This document shows, piece by piece, positions 8,751-16,245 of a stretch of 64,000 nucleotides of DNA. Each line of letters begins with the position of its first letter. Positions within the stretch are counted from its first letter, which is position 1. The position numbers and the translations under genes are program-made. This DNA is from Acidobacteriaceae bacterium (GTDB lineage Bacteria; Acidobacteriota; Terriglobia; Terriglobales; Acidobacteriaceae), in the NCBI GenBank assembly GCA_030041515.1, contig JASHNS010000001.1, positions 36,005 to 100,004 of the forward strand, read 5' to 3'. Below the pieces are notes generated by a model. The model saw only the letters and a list, made by a program, of their open reading frames with translations. It was not told the DNA's origin and did no database searches.

Positions 8751-8775
8751 GCTGCGGGGAACCTCCGCCCGCGGC
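8751..8775 (+). terminator. Possible hairpin terminator after paralogue A
   Basis: GCTGCGGG (8751-8758) and CCCGCGGC (8768-8775) can pair over eight positions, including one G-U pair, around a nine-base loop, 27 bases after the stop codon. There is no T-run downstream, so intrinsic termination is uncertain. Confidence 0.3.
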
Positions 8776-8929
8776 ATGGTTACTAAAGATACAGCACATT
8801 TTGCTCTCAAGGATGAGTTCTTGCACGAAAAAGTCAGCAAATTCATTGCAAAACTAAGCAATTCTCGAACATTCGACGTTTGATCATCCATTAAAACTCT
8901 GCATATTCAATCATTTATTCACACTTACA

Positions 8930-9014
8930 ACTAAAGTCACATCGACAATGCACTTCAGTAGCACTACGGTGCACATAAGTAGCTATTCGAATGCTTCGTT
9001 AGTGTGACTTCAGT
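8930..9014. promoter_or_regulatory. Inverted repeat in an AT-rich leader, possible operator
   Basis: ACTAAAGTCACA at 8930-8941 and TGTGACTTCAGT at 9003-9014 are inverted copies of each other at 11 of 12 positions. The 61 bases between them contain a further ACTTCAGTA and a similar ATAAGTAGC. The arrangement looks like repeated binding sites for a regulator upstream of the lipoprotein gene starting at 9130. Confidence 0.4.
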
Positions 9015-9129
9015 AACTTTTCGTGAAGATCTCTGATGTCGTTTCGGCCTCCTTCTTCGCCGATAAGGTCTTCGATGGATACGGGAGCGTTGCCCGGCTA
9101 ACGAAAGCAGGAATCGGGAGAACGAACCC

Positions 9130-11133
9130 GTGCGCACGAAAGCAGTGTGCAGCGTCGCAGGATCACAGCTTGCCCTGCTGTCCTCGGCCTGGATTGAACA
9201 GCGTCACCGGATCTGCCGGCGATTGGAAGGCCCGCGGCGAGCACGACTCCCCAGGAGCAGGGAAGGCAGATGCTCGTTCCTCATCCCCATCGGATTGATC
9301 TGTTTTCTGGCGACCGGCTGCGGATCGTATGTAGTTGGGACTGCCGGCGGCAGCAATCCCGGAAACGGAACGCTGGTTGTTTCCACCAGCGACCTTGCAT
9401 TCGGGTCGGTGGCGGTGGGGCAAAGTTCGAGCGCATCGGTGTCCGTGCGCAATGGGGGCAGCAGTGCGGTGGAGATCTCTCAGATCGACGTCGCCGGACA
9501 GTATTTTTCCGTTTCCGGTCAGAGCAATGAGAATGTCCGCATCGCCAAGGGAAGCAAGTACGACATCAACGTGAAGTTCGCGCCGGAAACCACAGGAGCC
9601 CAAACCGGAACGGTCACGCTGGTATCGCCGGCAGGGAATGTCTCGATCGCACTGACAGGGACGGGAACGGCTGCGCCTGGGGTGCTGGACGGGCTGACGT
9701 GCACAACGAACACGATGACGGGCGCGGGAACGGACAGCTGCACGGTGACGCTGACGGCGGCTGCGGGATCGGGCGGGGTGACGGTGGGGCTGGGAAGCAG
9801 CGCATCGGCGGTCGTGGTGCCGGGATCGGTGACGGTGCCGGCGGGAGCGGCGAGCGCGACGTTCACGGCCACGGTGACGGCGGTGACGACGGCTGAAGCG
9901 GCGGTGCTGACGGCGACGGCAGGGACGGTGACGGAGAGCTACACGATCCAGCTGGGGGCGGCGGTGCCGGGACTGACGATGAGTCCGGGAAGCCTTGGGT
10001 TCGGATCGGTGACGGTGAACACGGATGCGACGCCGCAGACGGTGACGCTGACGTCGTCGGGGACGGCGGCGCTGACGATCAGCGCGGCGTCGGTGTCGGG
10101 AGCGGGGTTCACGGTGGCGGCGGGCAGCTTGCCGGTGACACTGCAGCCTGGGCAGAAGACGAGCCTGACGGTGGGGTTCGATCCGACGGCGAGCGGAGCG
10201 GCGACGGGCGCGGTGACGCTGACGACGAACACGTCGGCGGGAACGGCAACGATCGGGCTGACAGGGATGGGAACGGCTGCGCCTGGGGTGCTGGACGGGC
10301 TGACGTGCACGACGAACTCGATGACGGGTTCGGGGACGGACAGCTGCACGGTGACGCTGACGGCGGCGGCGGGATCGGGCGGGGTGACGGTGGGGCTGGG
10401 AAGCAGCGCATCGGCGGTCGCGGTGCCGGGATCGGTGACGGTGCCGGCGGGAGCGGCGAGCGCGACGTTCACGGCCACGGTGACGGCGGTGACGACGGCT
10501 GAAGCGGCGGTGCTGACGGCGACGGCAGGGACGGTGACGGAGAGCTACACGATCCAACTGGGGGCGGCGGTGCCGGGAATCACGCTGCAATCGACGAACG
10601 TTCCGTTTGGAGACGTTACGGTAAATACGTCGGCCACACAGACAGTGCTGGTGACGTCGTCGGGGACGGCAGCTCTGACGATCAGCGCGGCGATGGCTTC
10701 GGGAGCCGGGTTCACTGTGATGGGGCCAGGCTTCCCGGTAACGCTCCAGCCGGGACAGACGGTCACCCTGAGTATTCAGTTCGACCCGACGGCAACGGGA
10801 GCGGTGAGCGGAGCGGTGACGCTGACGACGAACACGTCCGCTGGAGTGGCGACAATCGGATTGACTGGAACGGGCGAGGCAGCCTCGTACGAGGTCAATC
10901 TGAGCTGGAATCCGCCGACGGATTCAACTGACCCCGTGGCGGGATACGATATTTATCGCGCGGTCAGTGGAAGCTCATCGTATCAGTTGCTCAACTCGAG
11001 CGTGGATGACCAGACAACTTACACCGACACGACAGTGCAGAGCGGGACATCCTACATTTATTACGTGGTGAGCGTGGACGCGTCGGGCAATCAGAGCGCG
11101 CCGTCGAATTTGTTCACCGCTACAATTCCATGA
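9130..11133 (+). CDS. Surface lipoprotein with tandemly duplicated Ig/ASH unit (paralogue B)
   Basis: The 667-residue frame starts at a GTG preceded by GGGAG nine bases upstream. A basic stretch and hydrophobic segment lead to LATGC (Cys64), a lipoprotein signal; the pre-Cys part is long, so a later start is possible. Three ASH modules (LAFGSVAVGQ, LGFGSVTVN, VPFGDVTVN) alternate with two nearly identical two-cysteine Ig-like modules (LTCTTN...DSCTVTLTA). A fibronectin III domain ends the protein. The Ig/ASH unit is a 606-base direct repeat. The gene is extremely GC-rich at third positions, which creates long empty frames on the other strand. A surface role is inferred. Confidence 0.75.
   Translation: MRTKAVCSVAGSQLALLSSAWIEQRHRICRRLEGPRRARLPRSREGRCSFLIPIGLICFLATGCGSYVVGTAGGSNPGNGTLVVSTSDLAFGSVAVGQSSSASVSVRNGGSSAVEISQIDVAGQYFSVSGQSNENVRIAKGSKYDINVKFAPETTGAQTGTVTLVSPAGNVSIALTGTGTAAPGVLDGLTCTTNTMTGAGTDSCTVTLTAAAGSGGVTVGLGSSASAVVVPGSVTVPAGAASATFTATVTAVTTAEAAVLTATAGTVTESYTIQLGAAVPGLTMSPGSLGFGSVTVNTDATPQTVTLTSSGTAALTISAASVSGAGFTVAAGSLPVTLQPGQKTSLTVGFDPTASGAATGAVTLTTNTSAGTATIGLTGMGTAAPGVLDGLTCTTNSMTGSGTDSCTVTLTAAAGSGGVTVGLGSSASAVAVPGSVTVPAGAASATFTATVTAVTTAEAAVLTATAGTVTESYTIQLGAAVPGITLQSTNVPFGDVTVNTSATQTVLVTSSGTAALTISAAMASGAGFTVMGPGFPVTLQPGQTVTLSIQFDPTATGAVSGAVTLTTNTSAGVATIGLTGTGEAASYEVNLSWNPPTDSTDPVAGYDIYRAVSGSSSYQLLNSSVDDQTTYTDTTVQSGTSYIYYVVSVDASGNQSAPSNLFTATIP
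9665..10270 (+). repeat. 606-base tandem unit, copy 1
   Basis: Copy 1 of a direct repeat inside paralogue B: the sequence beginning GAACGGCTGCGCCTGGGGTG at 9665 recurs at 10271. The first ~300 bases (the two-cysteine Ig-like module) are almost unchanged between copies; the second half (ASH module) has diverged more. Confidence 0.8.
10271..10876 (+). repeat. 606-base tandem unit, copy 2
   Basis: Copy 2 of the direct repeat inside paralogue B, in frame with copy 1. The Ig-like part (10271-10570) matches copy 1 nearly base for base. The ASH part resembles the last ASH module of the sister genes more than that of copy 1, which suggests duplication with partial conversion. Confidence 0.75.
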
Positions 11134-11195
11134 ACTCGAAAGCGTGGCGCATAGCCTGACCGGATAAGAGGCACTGCCCATCGCATCTTGCGAGC

Positions 11196-12083
11196 TCACA
11201 GGAGACCGAACACCTGATCGAGTGCCGTTTCCCAGGTGGGCAGCTGTACACCGAAAATCCTGGCCAACTTCTCGCAGTTCAGTGCTGAATTGAGCGGGCG
11301 CCGGGCGGGCGTGGGATATTCCGCAGTTGAGATGGGCACGACCTGCGGCAATCGCCCATTGAGCATCCTGCCGGCCCGGGCGAAAATGGCCTGCGCGAAT
11401 CCGCACCAGCTCACAACGCCGCTACAGGTCATATGGTAGAGGCCAACCCAGTTTTCAGGCGCGCCGAAGCGCCCTGCGAGCGCCCCCTCAACGATTTCTC
11501 GAGTCGTATCCCCAATTGCAATCGATGTTGTCGGTGCGCCCGTCTGATCGTCGACGATCGACAGCCGCTCACGTTCGCGTCCCAGCCGCAGCATGGTCAG
11601 GAGAAAGTTCATTCCGTGCGGGCCGTAGATCCAACTGGTCCGGAAGATCAGATAACGTGGGGCTTCGCGTCGAATTGCCTCCTCGCCTGCCAGCTTGCTT
11701 GCGCCATAGATGTTCAGCGGATTGACCGGATCGTCTTCGGCCCAGGGTCCGGATTTGCTGCCGTCAAAAACATAGTCGGTGGAGTAGTGAACCAACAGCG
11801 CATTGCGGCGTGCGGCATGCTGGGCGAGAATCTGCGGTGCGCGCGCGTTGACAGCGTAAGCGAGTTCAGGCTCGGATTCCGCCTTATCGACGGTCGTGTA
11901 GGCTGCCGCGTTCAGGATGATATCCGGCTCGGTGCGGTCGACCACGGAGCTGATAGAAGCCTCGGAGGTCAGGTCCATCACTTTACGATCGCACGGCAGG
12001 AGTTCACCGAGGCCGCTGAAGCTCCTCTGGAGTTCCATACCAATCTGGCCGGATGGGCCGACCAAAAGAATGCGAGGTCTCAA
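11196..12083 (-). CDS. rmlD: dTDP-4-dehydrorhamnose reductase
   Basis: The 295-residue SDR-family protein starts with the NAD(P)-binding motif GPSGQIG and contains the catalytic YGASKLAGEE (Tyr...Lys) and the RmlD-typical segments HYSTDYVFDG and RTSWIYG. It performs the last step of dTDP-L-rhamnose synthesis, NADPH reduction of dTDP-4-keto-L-rhamnose. It starts with TTG overlapping the rmlC stop (TTGA), with GGAG eight bases upstream, and is the last gene of the rmlBACD operon. Confidence 0.93.
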   Translation of the reverse strand: MRPRILLVGPSGQIGMELQRSFSGLGELLPCDRKVMDLTSEASISSVVDRTEPDIILNAAAYTTVDKAESEPELAYAVNARAPQILAQHAARRNALLVHYSTDYVFDGSKSGPWAEDDPVNPLNIYGASKLAGEEAIRREAPRYLIFRTSWIYGPHGMNFLLTMLRLGRERERLSIVDDQTGAPTTSIAIGDTTREIVEGALAGRFGAPENWVGLYHMTCSGVVSWCGFAQAIFARAGRMLNGRLPQVVPISTAEYPTPARRPLNSALNCEKLARIFGVQLPTWETALDQVFGLL

Positions 12084-12625
12084 GGAAACAGCTCCGCGTC
12101 GCGGAGAAGCGCTCCCTGGCGATCTTTATCGGAGACGACGGCATCATCCGCTGTAACGGGCCACGGAATTGCAATCTCCGGATCGTTCCACACAATCGTC
12201 CGCTCGCCTTCGCGCGAGTAGTAGTCGGTCACCTTATAGGCGAAACCGACAACGTTAGTTAGCGCCAGGAAGGCATGACCGAAACCCACAGGAATCCAGA
12301 GCATGGCTCCGTTGTCTCCGGTGAGCTCAACAGCTATGTGCTTGGCGAAAGTGAGAGAGCTGCGTCGCAAGTCGACGGCAACATCGATGACGGCGCCGTG
12401 CGTGACGCGCACGAGCTTCCCCTGCGGTTGCGCGATCTGATAGTGGATCCCGCGAATGACATTCCTGCTGGAAATCGAGAAATTATCCTGTGCCCAATCA
12501 GACGGTAGTCCAGCTTCGGTCATCGCACGCTGGTTCCATGTCTCCCAAAAGGCTCCACGGGCATCACTGAAGATCTTCGGCGTCATCAGGAGCACGCCGG
12601 GCAGCTTCGTCTCCTCAATATTCAT
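12080..12625 (-). CDS. rmlC: dTDP-4-dehydrorhamnose 3,5-epimerase
   Basis: The 181-residue cupin begins at the ATG at 12625, which overlaps the rmlA stop as ATGA; the open frame itself extends further upstream inside rmlA. Family landmarks are present: [28 protein letters not shown] (with the catalytic His), [11 protein letters not shown] and [10 protein letters not shown]. It catalyses double epimerisation of dTDP-4-keto-6-deoxyglucose. Length is normal for the family. Confidence 0.93.
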   Translation of the reverse strand: MNIEETKLPGVLLMTPKIFSDARGAFWETWNQRAMTEAGLPSDWAQDNFSISSRNVIRGIHYQIAQPQGKLVRVTHGAVIDVAVDLRRSSLTFAKHIAVELTGDNGAMLWIPVGFGHAFLALTNVVGFAYKVTDYYSREGERTIVWNDPEIAIPWPVTADDAVVSDKDRQGALLRDAELFP

Positions 12626-13515
12626 GACCGCACTAATCCGGGCAGGGTTGGCTCGCGTAAGAGCGCAAGCAGATATTGACCGTATCCGCTCTTCACTACC
12701 GGATTTGCCAGGGCGGCCAATTGATCGGAGGTAATATACCCCAGCCGCCACGCGATTTCTTCGGGGCAAGCGATCTTCAGACCCTGGCGCCGCTCGATCG
12801 TCTGAATGAACAGGCCGGCTTCAAAAAGCGAATCGTGCGTGCCGGTGTCCAGCCACGCCATGCCGCGGCTCATGATCTGTACGTTGAGCTTTCGTGCGCT
12901 GAGGTAGCAGCGATTGAGATCGGTGATCTCCAGTTCGCCGCGCGCTGAGGGCTTTAGGGATGCTGCATGGTGCACGACTTCGTTGTCGTAAAAATAGAGG
13001 CCGGTCACCGCATACCGCGACCGCGGCGCCTTCGGCTTCTCTTCCAGGCTAACGGCGTTACCTGCGTCGTCGAACTCGACAACGCCGTATCGCTCGGGAT
13101 CGTGGACGGGATATGCAAAAACCGTTGCGCCAGTCTCTCGACGCGCTGCTTCCTGCAATTGCTTTGAGAAGGACTGGCCGTAAAAGATGTTGTCGCCCAG
13201 AATGAGCGCGCTCGAATCATTTCCGAGAAATTCACGGCCGATGAGGAATGCCTGCGCCAGGCCGTCCGGGCTGGGTTGGACAGCATACTGCAGATTGAGT
13301 CCCCAGCGATGTCCGTCGCCAAGGAGGTCGGAGAATCGTGGCAGGTCCTGCGGCGTCGAAATGATGAGGATCTCGCGCAGGCCCGCCAGCATGAGAGTGC
13401 TCAATGGGTAGTAGATCAGAGGCTTATCGTAAACCGGCAGCAACTGCTTGGAGACCACGTGCGTGGCAGGGTAGAGGCGTGTGCCCGATCCGCCTGCGAG
13501 AATGATGCCCTTCAT
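12622..13515 (-). CDS. rmlA: Glucose-1-phosphate thymidylyltransferase
   Basis: The 297-residue protein begins with the nucleotidyltransferase signature [18 protein letters not shown] and has the RmlA landmarks [32 protein letters not shown] and [10 protein letters not shown]. It makes dTDP-glucose from dTTP and glucose-1-phosphate, the first step of the rhamnose pathway. Both ends overlap its neighbours by four bases (ATGA), so its translation is coupled to rmlB and rmlC. Confidence 0.95.
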   Translation of the reverse strand: MKGIILAGGSGTRLYPATHVVSKQLLPVYDKPLIYYPLSTLMLAGLREILIISTPQDLPRFSDLLGDGHRWGLNLQYAVQPSPDGLAQAFLIGREFLGNDSSALILGDNIFYGQSFSKQLQEAARRETGATVFAYPVHDPERYGVVEFDDAGNAVSLEEKPKAPRSRYAVTGLYFYDNEVVHHAASLKPSARGELEITDLNRCYLSARKLNVQIMSRGMAWLDTGTHDSLFEAGLFIQTIERRQGLKIACPEEIAWRLGYITSDQLAALANPVVKSGYGQYLLALLREPTLPGLVRS

Positions 13516-14633
13516 CGTGCGAGCCGCTCCCCGTAATTATGTTCGATCCATGCCAGATAAGCGCCGCTGCGGACGTTTTCAGTCCACACGCGATGGTCAA
13601 GATACCACTGTACGGTGCGCCGCAAGCCGGACTCAAACCGCTCTGCCGGCGTCCAGCGTAATTCCCGTTCGATCTTCGACGCGTCGATGGCATAGCGGCG
13701 ATCATGCCCGGGCCGGTCCTGGACGAAGGTGATCAGCTGACGTCGCGGGACTGAGGCGGAGTTGCGAGCTGCTCCATGGCCTGTCTTGGCAGCGAGAGGA
13801 GGCGCCATCTCATCGAGGAGATCGCAAATCGTATTGACGACGTCGAGGTTCTTTCGTTCGCAGCAGCCGCCAATGTTGTAGGTTTCACCCGGACGACCGC
13901 GCTCGAGAACCGCTCGAATGGCGGAACAGTGATCTTCGACATACAACCAGTCGCGGACGTTGCCTCCGTCCCCGTAAACCGGAAGCGGCTTGCCTTCGAG
14001 CGCGTTGAGAATTACGAGCGGGATCAGCTTCTCCGGAAACTGGAAGGGGCCGTAATTGTTCGAGCAATTCGTGGTGAGAACAGGAAGCCCGAACGTGTGG
14101 TGGTACGCGCGCACCAGATGATCGGAGGCTGCTTTCGACGCGGCGTACGGGCTGTTGGGAGCATAGGCGGTGGCCTCGGAGAACGCCGGATCATTCGGCC
14201 CAAGAGTTCCGTACACCTCGTCGGTAGAAACGTGCAGGAAGCGGAAAGCGCGGCGATCGTCCTCGTCGAGAGACGACCAGAAACGCTTCGCCTGATCCAG
14301 CAGGGTGAACGTTCCATGGACGTTCGTGCGGATGAACGCGTCCGGGACAACAATCGAGCGATCTACGTGACTCTCAGCTGCAAAGTGGACAATCGCTCGA
14401 GGGCGATGCTCCCGCAGGAGTGATCCGACGAGTTCGGCATCGTTGATGTCACCCCGCACCAGCCGATGCCGCGCATCGCCTTCCAGTGAAGCGAGATTCT
14501 CCGGATTGCCCGCGTAGGTCAGCAGATCGAGGTTGACGACCGGGGTGCCAGTCGCCTCAATCCAGCCGAGGACGAAGTTGGAGCCGATGAAACCGGCGCC
14601 TCCGGTCACGAGGATGGTGTTGGTGAGCTTCAT
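13512..14633 (-). CDS. rmlB: dTDP-glucose 4,6-dehydratase
   Basis: From the ATG at 14633 (GGA seven bases upstream) the protein has 373 residues. The frame reaches to 14735 but the NAD-binding motif [12 protein letters not shown] starts right after this ATG. Further landmarks: [19 protein letters not shown], the catalytic [10 protein letters not shown] (Tyr, Lys) and [14 protein letters not shown]. It converts dTDP-glucose to dTDP-4-keto-6-deoxyglucose. It is the first gene of the four-gene rml operon; the gap of about 130 bases to the upstream dioxygenase gene could hold a promoter. Confidence 0.94.
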   Translation of the reverse strand: MKLTNTILVTGGAGFIGSNFVLGWIEATGTPVVNLDLLTYAGNPENLASLEGDARHRLVRGDINDAELVGSLLREHRPRAIVHFAAESHVDRSIVVPDAFIRTNVHGTFTLLDQAKRFWSSLDEDDRRAFRFLHVSTDEVYGTLGPNDPAFSEATAYAPNSPYAASKAASDHLVRAYHHTFGLPVLTTNCSNNYGPFQFPEKLIPLVILNALEGKPLPVYGDGGNVRDWLYVEDHCSAIRAVLERGRPGETYNIGGCCERKNLDVVNTICDLLDEMAPPLAAKTGHGAARNSASVPRRQLITFVQDRPGHDRRYAIDASKIERELRWTPAERFESGLRRTVQWYLDHRVWTENVRSGAYLAWIEHNYGERLAR

Positions 14634-14763
14634 TTTGTTCCGGTGTAGACCTGCTCCATCGGCCGCTCCGCTTCCTCGCAGGTATAAAGTATCCGCTGCT
14701 GCAGAGCATTGTCGGTTCCGCGCAGCAGGTGCCAAAGTGAAAGAGAAGCGCCCCTATCGGCCG

Positions 14764-15396
14764 CTACAATGGATACTGACCACGCGCCCAGACAATCAAG
14801 CGATTGACCAAAGACAAGGGGAACACGGTAGGGCGAAGGAAGTCAACGAACAGCACCACGCGATAGGAATCGGTGTCGTTCCACACCTCGTGTTCGTTGC
14901 TGTCGTCGAAGATCATGCTTTTTCCCTCCGTCCAACTGCGCACCATATCGCCGACTCGGATTCTGCAACTGCCTTCCGGCCCTGGGATTATTAGTCCAAG
15001 GTGATAACGCAGCAAACCCTTATAGGGCCCTCGGTGCGGTGGGATGTGCTTTCGGGGGGCCAGAATAGAAAACATGGACTGCCTCAACCCCGGGATGTGC
15101 TGCAACAGCCGAACCGTCTCGGGGCACCGGGCGCAGTTCTCTGGTATTTTCTTTCCTCCAAATGTAGAAAGGAAAAAAGTCTTCCATTGATCGCCTTCAG
15201 TGAGTGCGTTCTGCGCCTTCGACACATCCTGGAAATTTGGAATCTCTTCTCGGCGCGTCATCAAGGCGTCTAATTCTGTGCGGATTGATTTCCATCCCGC
15301 TTCGATTTGGGCTGTCCAGGGAAACGCTTCAGCTTCAAAGAATTTCCTGTCGGCGTCACGGTAAAACAGGGTCCTCTCGACGATGGCTCGTAACAT
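14764..15396 (-). CDS. Aspartyl/asparaginyl beta-hydroxylase family dioxygenase
   Basis: The 210-residue protein matches the Fe(II)/2-oxoglutarate Asp/Asn hydroxylase domain: PPHRGPYKGLLRYHLGL with the metal-binding His and downstream residues, RIRVGDMVRSW, the loop IFDDSNEHEVWNDT with the distal His, and RVVLFVDFLRP. The start has GGTGA six bases upstream. Bacterial members act on lipids, free amino acids or peptides (LpxO is one example). Lying directly upstream of rmlB on the same strand, it may modify a component of the same envelope product. Substrate unknown. Confidence 0.8.
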   Translation of the reverse strand: MLRAIVERTLFYRDADRKFFEAEAFPWTAQIEAGWKSIRTELDALMTRREEIPNFQDVSKAQNALTEGDQWKTFFLSTFGGKKIPENCARCPETVRLLQHIPGLRQSMFSILAPRKHIPPHRGPYKGLLRYHLGLIIPGPEGSCRIRVGDMVRSWTEGKSMIFDDSNEHEVWNDTDSYRVVLFVDFLRPTVFPLSLVNRLIVWARGQYPL

Positions 15397-16245
15397 GTCT
15401 CACCTTTCTCGCTTTTCGGCGGACACAGCGGTTATTGCCCAATTTCTGTGTTTGAGTCCTTGAACAGCGGGGACCACACTCGCAGTTCGATCTTGCGCCA
15501 ATTAAGCTACATCAATCGCACAAGAAAAATAAACGATGAATTTGTAGTTCAAACCGCGCGGGCTCCTGGCTTACCAGAAACTGAGAAGGGGGCGACGACC
15601 GCTCTTGTAAACCCCGCTCCTTCGGGAACTTGAACCTGGGGCATCGCAGATTATCACGCAATTCGTTTTTTTTCCACGGTCAGCAGGCCCGTCCGCGCTC
15701 CAATTTGTCCGCCGACGCGCTCGCGTTGAAGGGGTACTGTAAACCCAATCTGCGCATTGTTCTGGTTCTCCTTCGCTCTTCTGCCTCTTCAGGAGGCACA
15801 CCGAAGTCTGCGCCCGCGGACCGGCACTCCGCAGCCATGTAAGAAAATGGGCAGCGACGTGGTAATTGTTGCCCGAGGACGGAGAGAGACGCGATAAAGG
15901 ATTGCCAAAAAAGTCGCCCGCTAACCACTTCGATTGGTGACGATCCGCATCTGGGAACAAAACGAATTCAGGAAGTGGTCATCCACGTGCTCCGGAGAAT
16001 TCCAAGTTGCCTTGAAAGTTCCATTTGAACCGTTCGGTACTCGGCAGTTCGGGCTTGGGGTCGTTCCCTTGTTCTCTTCCCCCACCGATAGCAGTTCGGG
16101 TTTCGATTGAAGGGGAAGTGTGCAGGTCCGTGAGAATTTGAAGTTGAAGGTTTGGAAGTGGAGAATTCGCTTACTGGCTGATTTGGGTGGGCAGGAAACG
16201 TTCCGAGCCGCATTTTGCGAATTCGGCCGAACATCAGCGAGAGTT
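15397..16245. other. 850-base region without a convincing gene
   Basis: This divergent interval separates the minus-strand dioxygenase gene from the plus-strand lipoprotein gene. Several frames of 60-130 codons are open on both strands (for example 15571-15960 minus), but none has a recognisable motif or codon pattern and they overlap each other. It must contain at least two promoters, and it may hold decayed coding sequence; I see no RNA gene or repeat. Confidence 0.45.

Larger units (their letters stand above)
8725..9129. other. AT-rich intergenic region between paralogues A and B
   Basis: No gene is supported. A GC-rich hairpin lies just after the upstream stop. The middle part (about 8870-9020) is strikingly AT-rich for this genome and contains an inverted repeat and extra copies of ACTTCAGTA-like sequence, described separately. 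It is most likely the control region of the next lipoprotein gene. Confidence 0.5.

Noticed and set aside
9163..10590. A 475-codon open frame on the minus strand opposite paralogue B (also a 277-codon one at 7348-8181 opposite paralogue A)
   Set aside because: The translation is almost only Arg, His and Ala-rich low complexity, as expected from the complement of a GC3-rich repeat gene; the plus-strand frame has a signal peptide and recognisable domains.
9665..10876. Repeat array as a possible CRISPR or mobile element
   Set aside because: The units are 606 bases, coding, in frame and without spacers or terminal inverted repeats.
15590..15660. A tRNA-like TTCAA loop on the minus strand
   Set aside because: The five-base T-stem does not pair, and no anticodon arm, D-arm or acceptor stem can be built around it.
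15571..15960. A 129-codon minus-strand frame as a hypothetical gene
   Set aside because: There is no ribosome site, no domain-like pattern, and equally long frames overlap it on the other strand.
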